A stretch of DNA of 41,775 nt from Candidatus Gastranaerophilales bacterium (lineage in GTDB: Bacteria; Cyanobacteriota; Vampirovibrionia; Gastranaerophilales; Gastranaerophilaceae), in contig JAEELO010000047.1 of NCBI GenBank assembly GCA_016282705.1, positions 1-41,775 of the forward strand. The letters are read 5' to 3'. The position numbers were made by a program, and so were the translations under genes. Every line of letters starts with the position of its first letter. Position 1 is the stretch's first letter. Positions 5,526-14,508 of the stretch are shown one piece after another. Under the pieces are notes generated by a model that saw only the letters and a list, made by a program, of their open reading frames with translations, was not told where the DNA came from and ran no database searches.

Positions 5526-6872
5526 ATGGCAGGACAAAGAGATTTAACACGGGGAAATTTAATAACAACATTATTGTCGTTTGCGCTTCCGTATATCGGT
5601 GCAAATTTCTTGCAGGCATTGTATGGAGCTGCAGATTTGATGATTGTCGGTTATTTCTGCGACAGTAGTGTTGTATCTGCCGTAGCAACTGGATCTCAAT
5701 TATTGCAAACACTTATTTTCTTTATTACAGGATTAACCGTTAGCGCAACTGTATTAATAGGAAAAGCATTCGGTGCAAAGCAATATGAAAATATTGTGAA
5801 AATTATTAATACTATGACAATATGTTTTATAGTAGCCGCAATTTTTTTAAGTACTTTTATAATTATTTTTGACCGAACCTTGCTAAATCTGTTACGGACA
5901 CCGTCAGAAGCATATATTTCAACTGCTGAATATATATTTATATGCTCATTAGGACTTATATTTATTTTTGCATATAATGCAATAAGCGCAGTATTAAGAG
6001 GTCTTGGAAATTCAGTTGCACCGATGTATTTTGTAGCTGTTTCTTGTGTTATTAATGTAATTGCCGATATTATATTAGTGGGGAAATATTCAATGGGTGC
6101 TCAAGGTGCCGCAATTGCGACTGTTTGTTCTCAGGCTTTTAGTGTTATTATCGGTTTAATATATTTAAAAAAAGGCAATTTTGTTTTTAAATTTAAGTTC
6201 AGGGGTGTGAAGTTTGATGTTTCTACCGCAAAAGAACTTTTTAAAATAGGACTGCCTCTCTCTCTTCAAGATACATTAATTCCTTTGTCTTTCCTATTTT
6301 TGTTTTCTCTTGCAAATTCAATGGGAATAGCCGCATCTGCTGCATATGGTTCGGTTGTTAGGCTGAATGCATTTATGATGCTGCCCGCAGGTTCTTTTGC
6401 AATGGCTTTAACTGCATTGACCGCACAAAATCTTGGTGCCGGAAAAATGGATAGATCTGTAAATGCACTTAAATTATCTGTTTCATTTGCATTCATTTGC
6501 GGATTTATATTTTTCATTTGGCAGCAATTGGCACCTGAAAGTGCTATAGCAATATTCTCAAGAGATAAAGAAGTATTGAAAGCAGGTTCTTTATATTTAA
6601 AATCATTTAGTTATGATTATATGCTTGTACCTTTTGTGTTTTGTTTTAACGGATTTTTCTTCGGATGCGGAAGAACAGTATTTGCAGCTGCAAACAATAT
6701 TATTTCAGCTTTCCTAATTAGAATTCCGGTTGCTTATATTTTATGTTCCGTTATCGCAGGTGCAACACTATTTGAGCTCGGAATTGCAACACCTGCAGCT
6801 TCAGTACTTTCCATTATCATTTCAAGCGCTTATTTATTCTATTTATCAAATCACAATAAATTGGCAGCATAG
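5526..6872 (+). CDS. MATE family multidrug/metabolite exporter
   Basis: This 448-residue protein is a 12-helix inner-membrane MATE antiporter, a family that exports drugs, dyes or metabolites in exchange for Na+ or H+. The N-terminus is typical, with a short basic RDLTRGN segment leading into helix 1 and then QALYGAADLMIVGYF. Later features include the AIGAVLRGLGNS-type loop (AISAVLRGLGNS) that closes helices 4 and 5, and the second half starts near residue 230 (IGLPLSLQDTLIP). Length and internal two-fold repeat fit the NorM/MepA-like branch; the substrate cannot be told. The AGGAAAAAAGG ribosome site before the ATG comes from the tail of a dispersed repeat also found in the accessory region. 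It converges on the next gene with only 6 bp between stops. Confidence 0.93.
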   Translation: MAGQRDLTRGNLITTLLSFALPYIGANFLQALYGAADLMIVGYFCDSSVVSAVATGSQLLQTLIFFITGLTVSATVLIGKAFGAKQYENIVKIINTMTICFIVAAIFLSTFIIIFDRTLLNLLRTPSEAYISTAEYIFICSLGLIFIFAYNAISAVLRGLGNSVAPMYFVAVSCVINVIADIILVGKYSMGAQGAAIATVCSQAFSVIIGLIYLKKGNFVFKFKFRGVKFDVSTAKELFKIGLPLSLQDTLIPLSFLFLFSLANSMGIAASAAYGSVVRLNAFMMLPAGSFAMALTALTAQNLGAGKMDRSVNALKLSVSFAFICGFIFFIWQQLAPESAIAIFSRDKEVLKAGSLYLKSFSYDYMLVPFVFCFNGFFFGCGRTVFAAANNIISAFLIRIPVAYILCSVIAGATLFELGIATPAASVLSIIISSAYLFYLSNHNKLAA

Positions 6873-6878
6873 CAGGGT

Positions 6879-7493
6879 TTAACCCAAAAACTGCATTTTC
6901 GTTTTTGTATGTTCTGCGTTTTGTGAAATTAGTTTGTTAAACGATTTTTTCTTTAATGCAACGTGATATATATCATCATCTTTTGGCTTTTTAAAATAAC
7001 ATTTTTGCGTATAAAAATCTGCTGCACTATCTGCAGGTTCGGTTCTAATAGATTTTTTACCGTTTTTAATCGCCAGGTTTGTTAAAAAAGACAACATTGT
7101 TTCACCAATATATCTATAGGGTGGATTTTTATGCCTTCTGTCATTTGTAGATACAGGTGTGGTTTCCAGTATATTAAGATTATATTTTTCGTCTTTTCCT
7201 TCTGATAATTCCGCAATTCCTATGCATTTGCCGTTTTCGGTTTCCATTGCATACATACTTATGTTTTCGTCATCCGATGCATAATATGAAATATCTTCGT
7301 CCAAAATATCAACATATTCGCCGTTTTTCCAGTCTTCAGATGCACTTACTTTTTCAAAATAATCTTTGTCTGTATCTGCATCAATTTTGAATATATTGCA
7401 TGGAACAGGTACCCCTGTCCTTCCGAGTACAGCGGTTTTAGCAAGAAGCCTTTTCCCAAAATTAATGCCGGTGTTCATATTATTAATTTTCAT
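6879..7493 (-). CDS. GNAT-like acetyltransferase, lineage-specific
   Basis: The C-terminal half of this 204-residue protein fits the GNAT fold: a central strand NLNILETTPVS, then YRYIGETMLSFLTNLAIKNGKKSIRTEP (acetyl-CoA-binding loop and helix in degenerate form) and ADSAADFYTQKCYF, the usual helix plus aromatic-Gly-type ending. The classic Q/RxxGxG/A loop is degenerate (R-YIG-E), so activity is uncertain. The N-terminus, with INFGKRLLAKTAVLGRTG, matches a tag I associate with many Gastranaerophilales orphan proteins (from memory, not checked). It faces the MATE gene and is divergent from glmS. The substrate is unknown. Confidence 0.6.
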   Translation of the reverse strand: MKINNMNTGINFGKRLLAKTAVLGRTGVPVPCNIFKIDADTDKDYFEKVSASEDWKNGEYVDILDEDISYYASDDENISMYAMETENGKCIGIAELSEGKDEKYNLNILETTPVSTNDRRHKNPPYRYIGETMLSFLTNLAIKNGKKSIRTEPADSAADFYTQKCYFKKPKDDDIYHVALKKKSFNKLISQNAEHTKTKMQFLG

Positions 7494-7663
7494 AGTTTTA
7501 CAATTTTTTAAAACTCATAAAACATCTAATTTGCTTAAATTTATTAAAGAAGTTAATTATTTTTAATATATAAAAAACTTTATAATAATTTAATATCATT
7601 TAGTGTTTGTGTAATGTATTATATTATTAATGAATTATTATACTTTTAAGGAAACAATCAAAA

Positions 7664-9511
7664 ATGTGCGGAATTATAGGTTATGTCGGGTATAGAGATG
7701 TAGTAAGCGTTATATTAAACGGTCTTACTAATTTGGAATACAGAGGTTATGACTCGGCAGGAATTGCAATACGTGACGATAATCAAATAAAAATATATAA
7801 GACATTAGGTAAACTTATTAATTTAAAAAATGAACTGGAGGCTAACAGGTCGGATATTCATAATCCTACAAGCGGAATAGGTCATATAAGATGGGCAACT
7901 CATGGCAGTCCTTCTATTATAAATGCACATCCGCATACTTGTACTTGCGGTAATCTTGTTGTTGTTCATAACGGTATTATTGAAAATTACAAAGATCTTA
8001 GAGAAAAATTAATTAATAAAGGCTGTAAATTCAAATCTCAAACGGATACCGAAGTAATTGCACATTTGGTTGCAGATGAGTATGGTAAAGAAAAAAATCT
8101 TGAAATTGCCGTAAGAAATTCTGTAAAAAAACTGCAAGGTGCTTATGCTGTTTGTGTTATACATAAAAATGAACCTGATTTAATAATAGGAGCAAGAAAA
8201 CATGCACCTATGCTTGTTGGTGTGGGAGAAGGTGAAAACTTTATAGCAAGTGATACTCCGGCTTTAGTTGAATATACTAAAAAGACAATTTATCTTGATG
8301 ATAATGAAATCGCTATAGTTACGAAAGACAAAGTAAAAATAACTGATATAGAAGGCAATGAAGTATCCAAAAAAGTTGAAGTTTTACCTTGGGAGCCTGT
8401 TGCATTAAGTAAGTTGGGTTATAAGCATTTTATGCTTAAAGAAATTCATGAACAGCCGGATGTAATCCGTAATGTTTTAAACGGAAAATTATATGATATT
8501 GAACAGCCTATTATACTTGGTGAAGTTAAATTAAATAAAGACATACTTAAATCTTTAAATAAAATACAAATTATTGCTTGCGGTACATCTTTGCATGCCG
8601 CTCTTGCAGGAAAATATTTAATTGAAGATTTTGCAGGTATATCTGTTGAAGTTGAAGCATCAAGTGAATATATTTACAGAAAGACAACTACGGATGAGTC
8701 AACTCTTGTAATAGGTGTTTCACAATCAGGAGAAACTGCGGATACTATTACTGCAATAAAACAAGCAAAAGAAAAGAAGGCTCATGTTCTTATTATTACG
8801 AACAGACCTGATTCTAATATGGCAAGGCTTGCAGATAGTTTAATACCTTTAAATGCCGGTATTGAGGTTAGTGTTGCTGCAACAAAATCATATTCTGCAC
8901 AGTTAATTTCATTCTATTTATTAGCTATACACCTTGCCGAAATCAAAGGTACAATGAGTGCTGATGAACTTATTAATATAAAACATGAACTTGTTCAATT
9001 ACCTTCTAAAATAGAAGGAGTGTTGTCTGACACTTCAAAAATTCAGGCATGTGCAAGAATGTTTTCGTCATATAAAAACTTTATTTATATCGCAAGAGGA
9101 GTTAATTTGGCTACTGCATTAGAAGGTGCGTTAAAATTAAAAGAAATCAGTTATATTAATGCAACAGGATATGCCGCAGGTGAATTAAAACACGGACCTA
9201 TCGCTATGCTAGATGAAACAATGCCGGTGCTTTCAATTTTGGTTCCGGGCGGAATTACATACGAAAAAGTTCTGTCTAATTGCGAAGAGGCAAAAGCCAG
9301 AAATGCTAAATTAATTGCATTAACATCATCTGATGATGTTAAATTGGATAATATTTTTGATGTTGTTATAAGAATTCCTCATGTGCCTGAAATATTATCT
9401 CCTGCAATAACTTGTGTGCCGCTGCAATTACTGGCATACTACATTGCAGAATTCTTGGGAAAAGACGTCGACCAGCCGAGAAATTTGGCTAAGTCTGTAA
9501 CGGTGGAATAA
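7664..9511 (+). CDS. glmS: Glutamine--fructose-6-phosphate aminotransferase (isomerizing)
   Basis: GlmS makes glucosamine-6-phosphate from fructose-6-phosphate and glutamine, the first step towards UDP-GlcNAc for peptidoglycan and lipid A. The 615-residue length is standard. The catalytic Cys2 is exposed after Met removal (MCGIIGYVG), and the class II glutaminase domain continues with RGYDSAGI, HTRWATHG-type (IRWATHGSP) and HNGIIENY. Two SIS sugar-isomerase domains follow (CGTSLHAALAGKYL, SQSGETADT, GRGVN-type ARGVNLATALEGALKLKE, ELKHGPIAML). The end, QPRNLAKSVTVE, is the conserved C-tail. An AAGGAAA ribosome site lies 11 bases before the ATG. No glmS ribozyme-like core was found in the 170-bp upstream gap. 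The stop codon overlaps the start of a mini-ORF. Confidence 0.98.
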   Translation: MCGIIGYVGYRDVVSVILNGLTNLEYRGYDSAGIAIRDDNQIKIYKTLGKLINLKNELEANRSDIHNPTSGIGHIRWATHGSPSIINAHPHTCTCGNLVVVHNGIIENYKDLREKLINKGCKFKSQTDTEVIAHLVADEYGKEKNLEIAVRNSVKKLQGAYAVCVIHKNEPDLIIGARKHAPMLVGVGEGENFIASDTPALVEYTKKTIYLDDNEIAIVTKDKVKITDIEGNEVSKKVEVLPWEPVALSKLGYKHFMLKEIHEQPDVIRNVLNGKLYDIEQPIILGEVKLNKDILKSLNKIQIIACGTSLHAALAGKYLIEDFAGISVEVEASSEYIYRKTTTDESTLVIGVSQSGETADTITAIKQAKEKKAHVLIITNRPDSNMARLADSLIPLNAGIEVSVAATKSYSAQLISFYLLAIHLAEIKGTMSADELINIKHELVQLPSKIEGVLSDTSKIQACARMFSSYKNFIYIARGVNLATALEGALKLKEISYINATGYAAGELKHGPIAMLDETMPVLSILVPGGITYEKVLSNCEEAKARNAKLIALTSSDDVKLDNIFDVVIRIPHVPEILSPAITCVPLQLLAYYIAEFLGKDVDQPRNLAKSVTVE

Positions 9512-9672
9512 TGATATTATCAAAAGATATAAAAATTCCCTATGCGGAAGATTTTAACAGCGAATATATTGAAAATAATCTTAAACAGCAAGGTTATGAT
9601 GTATTAAGATGGGCAATAACATCTTTTGACGGAGAAAACTATACTGTTAATATTTCATATGTAAAAGATTAA
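9511..9672 (+). CDS. Small protein translationally coupled to glmS
   Basis: A 53-codon ORF (MILSKDIKIPYAEDF...) begins inside the glmS stop as TAATG, an arrangement typical of translational coupling. The protein is soluble and mixed in charge, and ends FDGENYTVNISYVKD. Its content (FNSEYIENNLKQQGYDVLRWAI) resembles a small alpha/beta fold and not random translation. No family is recognised. It could be a real accessory protein of GlmS or an independent conserved peptide. The next gene, nifU, starts 92 bp later behind its own ribosome site. Confidence 0.6.
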   Translation: MILSKDIKIPYAEDFNSEYIENNLKQQGYDVLRWAITSFDGENYTVNISYVKD

Positions 9673-9764
9673 TTTTATTTGAAACATTAAGAAAAAATAT
9701 ATATTGAATTGTTTTCGTTATTTTTGCAATATAATTAATTTGTAAAAGGAAATGGGTATAAATT

Positions 9765-10580
9765 ATGTGGGATTATTCCGAAAAAGTTATTGATCATTAC
9801 AGAAATCCGAGGAATGTCGGTTCTATAGAAGATGCTGATGCTATCGGCGAAGCAGGTTCTTTATCCTGCGGTGATATGTTGAAACTATATTTAAAGGTAA
9901 ATGATAAAGGCATTATTACTGATGCAAAATTTCAAACTTTCGGCTGCGGAAGTGCTGTTGCAAGCTCAAGTATATTGACTGAAATGGTTATCGGAAAACA
10001 TATTGATGAAGCAAGAAAAATAACAAATAAACAAATTGTCGATGCTCTTGGCGGTCTTCCTCCCGAAAAAATGCATTGTTCTGTTATGGGGCATGAAGCA
10101 CTCGAAGCTGCTATTGCAAATTATTACAATGAAGAAATAACAATAAAAGAAGACGAAGATATTGTTTGTAATTGTTTTAATATATCCAAAACCTTTTTAG
10201 AAAATGAAATAAAATCAAATAATCTTAAAACTCTTGAAGATGTTATAAATTATACTAAAGCAGGTGGTGCTTGCGGAAGATGTCAGGGGAAAATTAAAGA
10301 TATATTAGAAAATATTAACGGTGCTCAAAAAACTGAGCAAAAGTTGACTAAAACTCAGATGATTATAAAAATAAACAACATTATAGAAAAATATATTTCA
10401 CCGGAACTCAGAAAAGATGGCGGTGATATTGAACTTATTGATGTTGAAGATAATAAAATAAAGGTTAAATTATCAGGCAGATGTCAAATGTGTAATCGTT
10501 CTCAGTTAACGTTAACTCATTTTGTAGAAGCGACTTTAAAAGAACATGTAAGTCAAGATATAGAAATTGTACAGGTGTAG
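9765..10580 (+). CDS. nifU: Fe-S cluster scaffold protein NifU, full-length
   Basis: This scaffold assembles [Fe-S] clusters from sulfur delivered by NifS. All three domains are present in 271 residues. The N-terminal IscU-like domain has ligands Cys35 (GSLSCGD), Cys61 (TFGCGSA) and Cys105 (MHCSVM). The central BFD-like [2Fe-2S] domain has Cys135, Cys137, Cys170 and Cys173 (VCNCF, GACGRC). The C-terminal Nfu domain has a CXXC at 240-243 (GRCQMC). With no nif structural genes around it, this is probably the general housekeeping NIF-type system, as in Helicobacter and Campylobacter. nifS follows after one base. Confidence 0.96.
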   Translation: MWDYSEKVIDHYRNPRNVGSIEDADAIGEAGSLSCGDMLKLYLKVNDKGIITDAKFQTFGCGSAVASSSILTEMVIGKHIDEARKITNKQIVDALGGLPPEKMHCSVMGHEALEAAIANYYNEEITIKEDEDIVCNCFNISKTFLENEIKSNNLKTLEDVINYTKAGGACGRCQGKIKDILENINGAQKTEQKLTKTQMIIKINNIIEKYISPELRKDGGDIELIDVEDNKIKVKLSGRCQMCNRSQLTLTHFVEATLKEHVSQDIEIVQV

Positions 10581-10581
10581 T

Positions 10582-11790
10582 ATGGCTGATTCTAAACTTA
10601 TATATTTGGATAATAATGCAACAACTAAAGTTGATGAAAGAGTTGTTGAAGTTATGCTTCCGTATTTTTCAAAGTATTACGGAAATGCTTCGAGTATGTA
10701 CGAACTTGGTGCAATTAATTCTAAAGCTATAAAAGAAGCCAGAGAAACAATGAAAGATTTCTTTGGTGCTAATTTGGCAAAAGAAATATTCTTTACCGCA
10801 TCAGGAAGTGAATCTGCAAATATGGCAATAAGAGGAATTTTAGCTGCTGATAGAACTAAAACTCATCTTATTACTACAAAAGTTGAACATCCTTGTGTTT
10901 TAAATGTATATAAACAGCTTGAAAAAGACGGTTATAATGTGACATATATAGGTGTGAATTCGGCTGGCGAATTAAACACAGAAGAATTATATGATGCCGT
11001 AAATGAAAAAACAGCGCTTGTTTCTTGTATGTTTGCAAATAATGAGACGGGTGCTATATTTCCTGTTAAAGAGATTGCGGAAAAAGTTAAATCTAAAAAT
11101 CCTGCTACAAAAGTGTTTGTAGATGCTGTTCAGGCTGCGGGAAAGATTAAACTCGATGTAAAAAATTCTATGATTGATATGATGAGTGTATCAGGTCATA
11201 AATTCCATGCTCCAAAGGGAATTGGTGCTTTATATGTTAAATCTTCAACACTTATTACTCCGTTAATTATAGGCGGTCATCAAGAAAGCGGAAAAAGAGC
11301 AGGAACAGAAAATGTTCCGTATATAGTAGGTATGGCAAAGGCTGCGCAGCTTGCTTCGGACGGATTAGAATACGAAGCTACGGAGGTAAAAAGACTTCGT
11401 GATAAGCTTGAAAAAGGTTTATTATCCAAAATTTATAATGCAAGATTAAATTCTTGTGCGCCTGTTAGAGTTCCGAATACTACTAATATCGGCTTTGAAT
11501 ATATTGAAGGTGAATTAATTCTGTTAAATATGAATGATTACGGTATATGTGCAAGTTCCGGCAGCGCTTGTACTTCGGGAAGTTTAGATCCGAGTCATGT
11601 CCTTAAGGCTATGGGCGTACCTTTTACTTCGCTGCACGGAAGTATAAGATTCAGTCTAAGCAGATATACTACAGAAGAAGAAATAGATTATACTATAGAA
11701 AAAATGCCTGCTATTATTGAAAAACTAACACATATTTCTCCGTATCAAAAAGAATTAAAAGAGCTTAAAGAACGAAAAGGACTTATTTAG
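10582..11790 (+). CDS. nifS: Cysteine desulfurase NifS
   Basis: NifS is a PLP enzyme that takes sulfur from cysteine as a persulfide for NifU. From the start chosen here (402 residues), the PLP lysine is Lys207 in SVSGHK and the catalytic cysteine is Cys330 in SSGSACTSGSLDPSHV, the group I loop. An N-terminal LDNNATTKVD and the HPC and ANNETG motifs complete the family signature. I chose the ATG at 10582, one base after the nifU stop with AGGTG just upstream; an in-frame ATG at 10567 would add five residues and overlap nifU. The 3' end overlaps the convergent exported-protein gene by 8 bp. Confidence 0.96.
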   Translation: MADSKLIYLDNNATTKVDERVVEVMLPYFSKYYGNASSMYELGAINSKAIKEARETMKDFFGANLAKEIFFTASGSESANMAIRGILAADRTKTHLITTKVEHPCVLNVYKQLEKDGYNVTYIGVNSAGELNTEELYDAVNEKTALVSCMFANNETGAIFPVKEIAEKVKSKNPATKVFVDAVQAAGKIKLDVKNSMIDMMSVSGHKFHAPKGIGALYVKSSTLITPLIIGGHQESGKRAGTENVPYIVGMAKAAQLASDGLEYEATEVKRLRDKLEKGLLSKIYNARLNSCAPVRVPNTTNIGFEYIEGELILLNMNDYGICASSGSACTSGSLDPSHVLKAMGVPFTSLHGSIRFSLSRYTTEEEIDYTIEKMPAIIEKLTHISPYQKELKELKERKGLI

Positions 11791-12376
11791 TATCGTAATA
11801 AATATATCCGACCAGATTTAAATCAAGGTTTCCGTACATTAGTCTGATTCTTCCTTTCTCAAGAATTTTTGCATTGCAAAAAGTTATGGATTCTTGCTCT
11901 AAATCTTGCTGTGTTTGATTTGCTTCCACTGTGACTACTATATTTGTACCTTGTGACAAGTCTAATACATATTTGTTTTCTGATATTTTTCTGCAAGATA
12001 ATTTATAAAATCCGGGAGATATTACCGTACCATCTTCGCTGTATGATTGCATAGGTATCATAACAGTTAAAGAATTATTCAATTCATCTTCCTGCGATTC
12101 AGTATCCGTAAAGTTTCTTAAATGGGTTTGGTCATATGAAGGAGATAACGGTTTAACGTCTTTTTTTATTCTTCTTTGTTTAGAAGAAAGGGCACGTTCT
12201 TTTAACATCTTTATAGTATCAGTCATTTTTTTATCGGATACTGCTTTTTGGTCTTCAAATCCTTTTTGGAATACATCTGAATTTTCACCCCAAGATTCAT
12301 CTGCGGCATAGGATTTTATCCCTATTACGGTTAAAATTAAAAAAGATATAATCGTTATTTTAAATATTTTACTCAT
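11783..12376 (-). CDS. Exported hypothetical protein
   Basis: This 197-residue protein has a clear signal peptide: MSKIFK, a hydrophobic core, then SYA before ADESW (signal peptidase I site near residue 25). The mature part is charged at first (repeated Lys/Ser-rich segments) and then holds beta-strand-like sequences such as LTVMIPMQ and KYVLDLSQGTNIVVTVEA. It ends with a compact NLDLNLVGYIYY. No domain is recognised; a periplasmic or envelope role is inferred from export alone. It overlaps the nifS 3' end by 8 bp in convergent orientation and is divergent from the membrane protein gene at 12531. Confidence 0.75.
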   Translation of the reverse strand: MSKIFKITIISFLILTVIGIKSYAADESWGENSDVFQKGFEDQKAVSDKKMTDTIKMLKERALSSKQRRIKKDVKPLSPSYDQTHLRNFTDTESQEDELNNSLTVMIPMQSYSEDGTVISPGFYKLSCRKISENKYVLDLSQGTNIVVTVEANQTQQDLEQESITFCNAKILEKGRIRLMYGNLDLNLVGYIYYDTK

Positions 12377-12469
12377 AGTTACATAATACTGATTTTTTAA
12401 AATAAGTAAAGATACAAAAGGTTATACATTGTTTATATATTAAATATTCAAAAATAATACAAAAAAATA

Positions 12470-12497
12470 TTGTTATTTTTTCACAATATGTTATTAT
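12470..12497 (+). promoter_or_regulatory. Putative promoter of the exported-protein cluster
   Basis: TTGTTA and TATTAT are spaced by 16 bp, placing transcription start near 12504, about 27 bases upstream of the start codon at 12531. Confidence 0.4.
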
Positions 12498-12530
12498 AAG
12501 GGAGTAGTGAATATAGGAAGGTTATATAAT

Positions 12531-13223
12531 ATGACAGAGCAAAACGAAGGAAATAAAGAACACAAAGCTCCTGAAGGTGCTAAGAAAGTATTACATCACA
12601 AAAAGAAAGTTGTTCACAAATCGGAAAAAAGTGCTCCAAAATCTTACAAGAATGTTATATTGCTTTTTATAGCATTTATATTATTTGCATATGCCGGTTT
12701 TATTAGTATCTATCCGAAAATTCTTACAAAAACTTTTGATATTGATGGATTTACCCAGAAAGTATATACTACTACGGGGCTTGTTACTAATATAGGTGGT
12801 ATTGATTTTAAAGTTAAACCTAATCTTGATATGGTAATTACTCTCAACAATTGGTCATCTAAGCACTTAGATAATCAAGAATGTTTTGATGCAGGAAAAA
12901 TTGAAATTACAACAGGTCCTTTTAGTATTTTTACAAAAAACTTTAATATAAAAGACATGGAAGTTAAAAATGTAAAATATTTTGACCAAACATATAACAC
13001 AGGTGAAAACAAATTACAATATTTATCAGATATGAATTTCTCTCAATTCGGTGTTGAAAAAGTAGTTATAGATCCGAGTCCGGTTCGTGTTAAGAATTTC
13101 AAAATTACTTATATTGAACCTACACAACACAGAGAAAATAAAAGAGATTCTGTAAAATATTCAAGATCTGATGTTAGAAATTTCTTACAAACAATGACAT
13201 TCAAAAATGTAGTAGTTAAATAG
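12531..13223 (+). CDS. Single-pass membrane protein, AsmA-N-terminus-like
   Basis: The start at 12531 is chosen because AGGAAGG lies nine bases upstream; a GTG at 12507 would lack this. The 230-residue product has a cytoplasmic Lys/His-rich tail (residues ~1-38), one membrane helix (NVILLFIAFILFAYAGFISI) and an outer domain of about 170 residues. That domain contains a segment of the form TGLVTNIGGIDFKVKPNLDMVI, which resembles the start of AsmA-like proteins, where a beta-strand series follows the anchor. It is far shorter than true AsmA (compare the 878-residue protein at 36960). It is probably an envelope protein; homology to AsmA is tentative. It heads a same-strand series with the exported genes up to 15201. 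Confidence 0.7.
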   Translation: MTEQNEGNKEHKAPEGAKKVLHHKKKVVHKSEKSAPKSYKNVILLFIAFILFAYAGFISIYPKILTKTFDIDGFTQKVYTTTGLVTNIGGIDFKVKPNLDMVITLNNWSSKHLDNQECFDAGKIEITTGPFSIFTKNFNIKDMEVKNVKYFDQTYNTGENKLQYLSDMNFSQFGVEKVVIDPSPVRVKNFKITYIEPTQHRENKRDSVKYSRSDVRNFLQTMTFKNVVVK

Positions 13224-13240
13224 TTTGTTTGGAGAATATT

Positions 13241-13534
13241 TTGAAAAATAAATTATTAGTATTATCTTTTATTGCGTTGTTTATTGCAATTCCTTTTCAG
13301 GTTAATGCGGCAGCCGTTTATCTTAATGATAATGGTGAATATACCTCAGATGTGGATAAATTTGTTCCTCAAACTGGTGTGAAAGTAAAAAATTCACAAA
13401 TGGCAAATTGGTTGGAAAACAGCACGAAAAATGCAATGGAAGGGAATAAAAATAATTCTCAAAGAGTGAAGTATGCCGGGCAATCCCAACGTAAATCTTC
13501 ACAAACAGGCAGAAAAAGTTATAAATGGTTTTAG
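13241..13534 (+). CDS. Small exported protein with a TTG start
   Basis: The likely start is TTG at 13241, with GGAG six bases upstream. This gives a 97-residue protein beginning MKNKLLVLSFIALFIAIPF and cleaved near VNAA. The mature ~75 residues are polar (YLNDNGEYTSDVDKF, then an Asn/Lys/Gln/Ser-rich basic tail ending KSYKWF). No family is recognised. It starts 17 bp after the membrane protein's stop and ends 17 bp before the next gene's start, so it belongs to one transcription unit with both. Confidence 0.7.
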   Translation: MKNKLLVLSFIALFIAIPFQVNAAAVYLNDNGEYTSDVDKFVPQTGVKVKNSQMANWLENSTKNAMEGNKNNSQRVKYAGQSQRKSSQTGRKSYKWF

Positions 13535-13551
13535 AATATAAAGGAGGAATA

Positions 13552-14406
13552 ATGAAAAAATCATTACTTACATTAGCTGTTATAGGTGCATTAAGTGTTT
13601 CCTATTGTATGGCTGCAACAGTTACAGTTACAAAACCAGCAGTAAAGGTTAATACAACACAAGAACAATCAGCTTTGACTAAATCAATTAATTCGGTAAA
13701 ATCAAGTGTAGATAAAACTACAAATAGCGCTGTAAATGCCGTAAAAAATCAAGAAAAGGCTGTTAATGATAATGTTAAGAAACAAGAAGAATTATCAAAA
13801 GCAGCTCAAAAGAAATTAAAAGCAGATGAAAAAGCTGCAAAAGACAAAGTTAAAGCTCAAAAGAAAGCAGCAAAAGACAAATTAAAAGCAGAACAAAAAG
13901 CAGCATTAGCTCCTGTTGATAAAGCTAAAGCTGATGCTAAAGCACAAGAAAAATCTTTTAAAAATCTTTTTGCTAAAAAACAAAAAGAAGTAACATCACC
14001 TGCTGACAAACTTAAATCTGATGTTAAAGCTAAAGAAAAGGCAGCAAAGGATAAATTAAAAGCAGAAGAAAAAGCAGCATTAGCTCCTGTTGATAAAGCA
14101 AAAGCTGATGCTAAAGCACAAGAAAAATCTTTTAAGAACCTTTTTGCTAAAAAACAAAAAGAAGTAACATCACCTGCTGATAAACTTAAATCTGATGTAA
14201 AGACTCAAGAAAAAGCTGTAAAAAATCAAATTAAAGCAGAACAAAAAGCAGTAACTGCTCCGGTAGACAAAGCTAAAGCTGATGCTAAAGCAAAACAAAC
14301 TGCGGCTACAAAATCTGTTACACAAGTAAAATCAGATGTTAAGGCTCAACAAACAGCAACAAAAAATACAGTAAAAGACATCAAAAATACTTTTAAAACA
14401 AAATAA
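13552..14406 (+). CDS. Exported Lys/Ala-rich helical protein with 58-residue repeats
   Basis: The start at 13552 is fixed by AGGAGG six to seven bases upstream. The 284-residue product has a signal peptide (MKKSLLTLAVIGALSVSYCMAA). The mature protein is almost wholly Lys, Ala, Asp, Glu and Gln and must be a long charged helix or coiled coil. Two nearly identical 58-residue units (each with ALAPVDKAKADAKAQEKSF, then NLFAKKQKEVTSPADKLKSD) are followed by a diverged partial third. The DNA repeats with a 174-bp period. It is likely an envelope or surface structural protein; such composition also occurs in histone-like and LEA-like proteins. A strong terminator follows, separating it from the related gene downstream. 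Confidence 0.85.
   Translation: MKKSLLTLAVIGALSVSYCMAATVTVTKPAVKVNTTQEQSALTKSINSVKSSVDKTTNSAVNAVKNQEKAVNDNVKKQEELSKAAQKKLKADEKAAKDKVKAQKKAAKDKLKAEQKAALAPVDKAKADAKAQEKSFKNLFAKKQKEVTSPADKLKSDVKAKEKAAKDKLKAEEKAALAPVDKAKADAKAQEKSFKNLFAKKQKEVTSPADKLKSDVKTQEKAVKNQIKAEQKAVTAPVDKAKADAKAKQTAATKSVTQVKSDVKAQQTATKNTVKDIKNTFKTK
13868..14215 (+). repeat. 174-bp tandem repeat x2 within the Lys/Ala-rich gene
   Basis: Two units at 13868-14041 and 14042-14215 share almost all bases, with a degenerate third continuing to about 14290. Differences are mainly synonymous (for example GCT/GCA), which suggests an older duplication kept under protein-level selection. Confidence 0.8.
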
Positions 14407-14421
14407 AAGTTAAAAATATAA

Positions 14422-14451
14422 AAGAAGGAGATGTAAATCTCCTTCTTTTTT
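14422..14451 (+). terminator. Rho-independent terminator
   Basis: The stem AAGAAGGAGAT with its complement is followed by a T run. It lies 16 bp after the stop of the Lys/Ala-rich gene. Confidence 0.85.
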
Positions 14452-14508
14452 GTTGACATATTTGTTAATTGCAATGTAAAGTATAAATATAGGTAGATAG
14501 GAGATATT

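Noticed and set aside
7494-7663. glmS ribozyme upstream of glmS
   Set aside because: The gap is A/T-rich with no recognisable ribozyme core or cleavage context.
9765-11790. Nitrogen fixation cluster
   Set aside because: Only nifU and nifS are present, with no nifHDK or cofactor genes; they serve general Fe-S assembly in many non-fixing bacteria.
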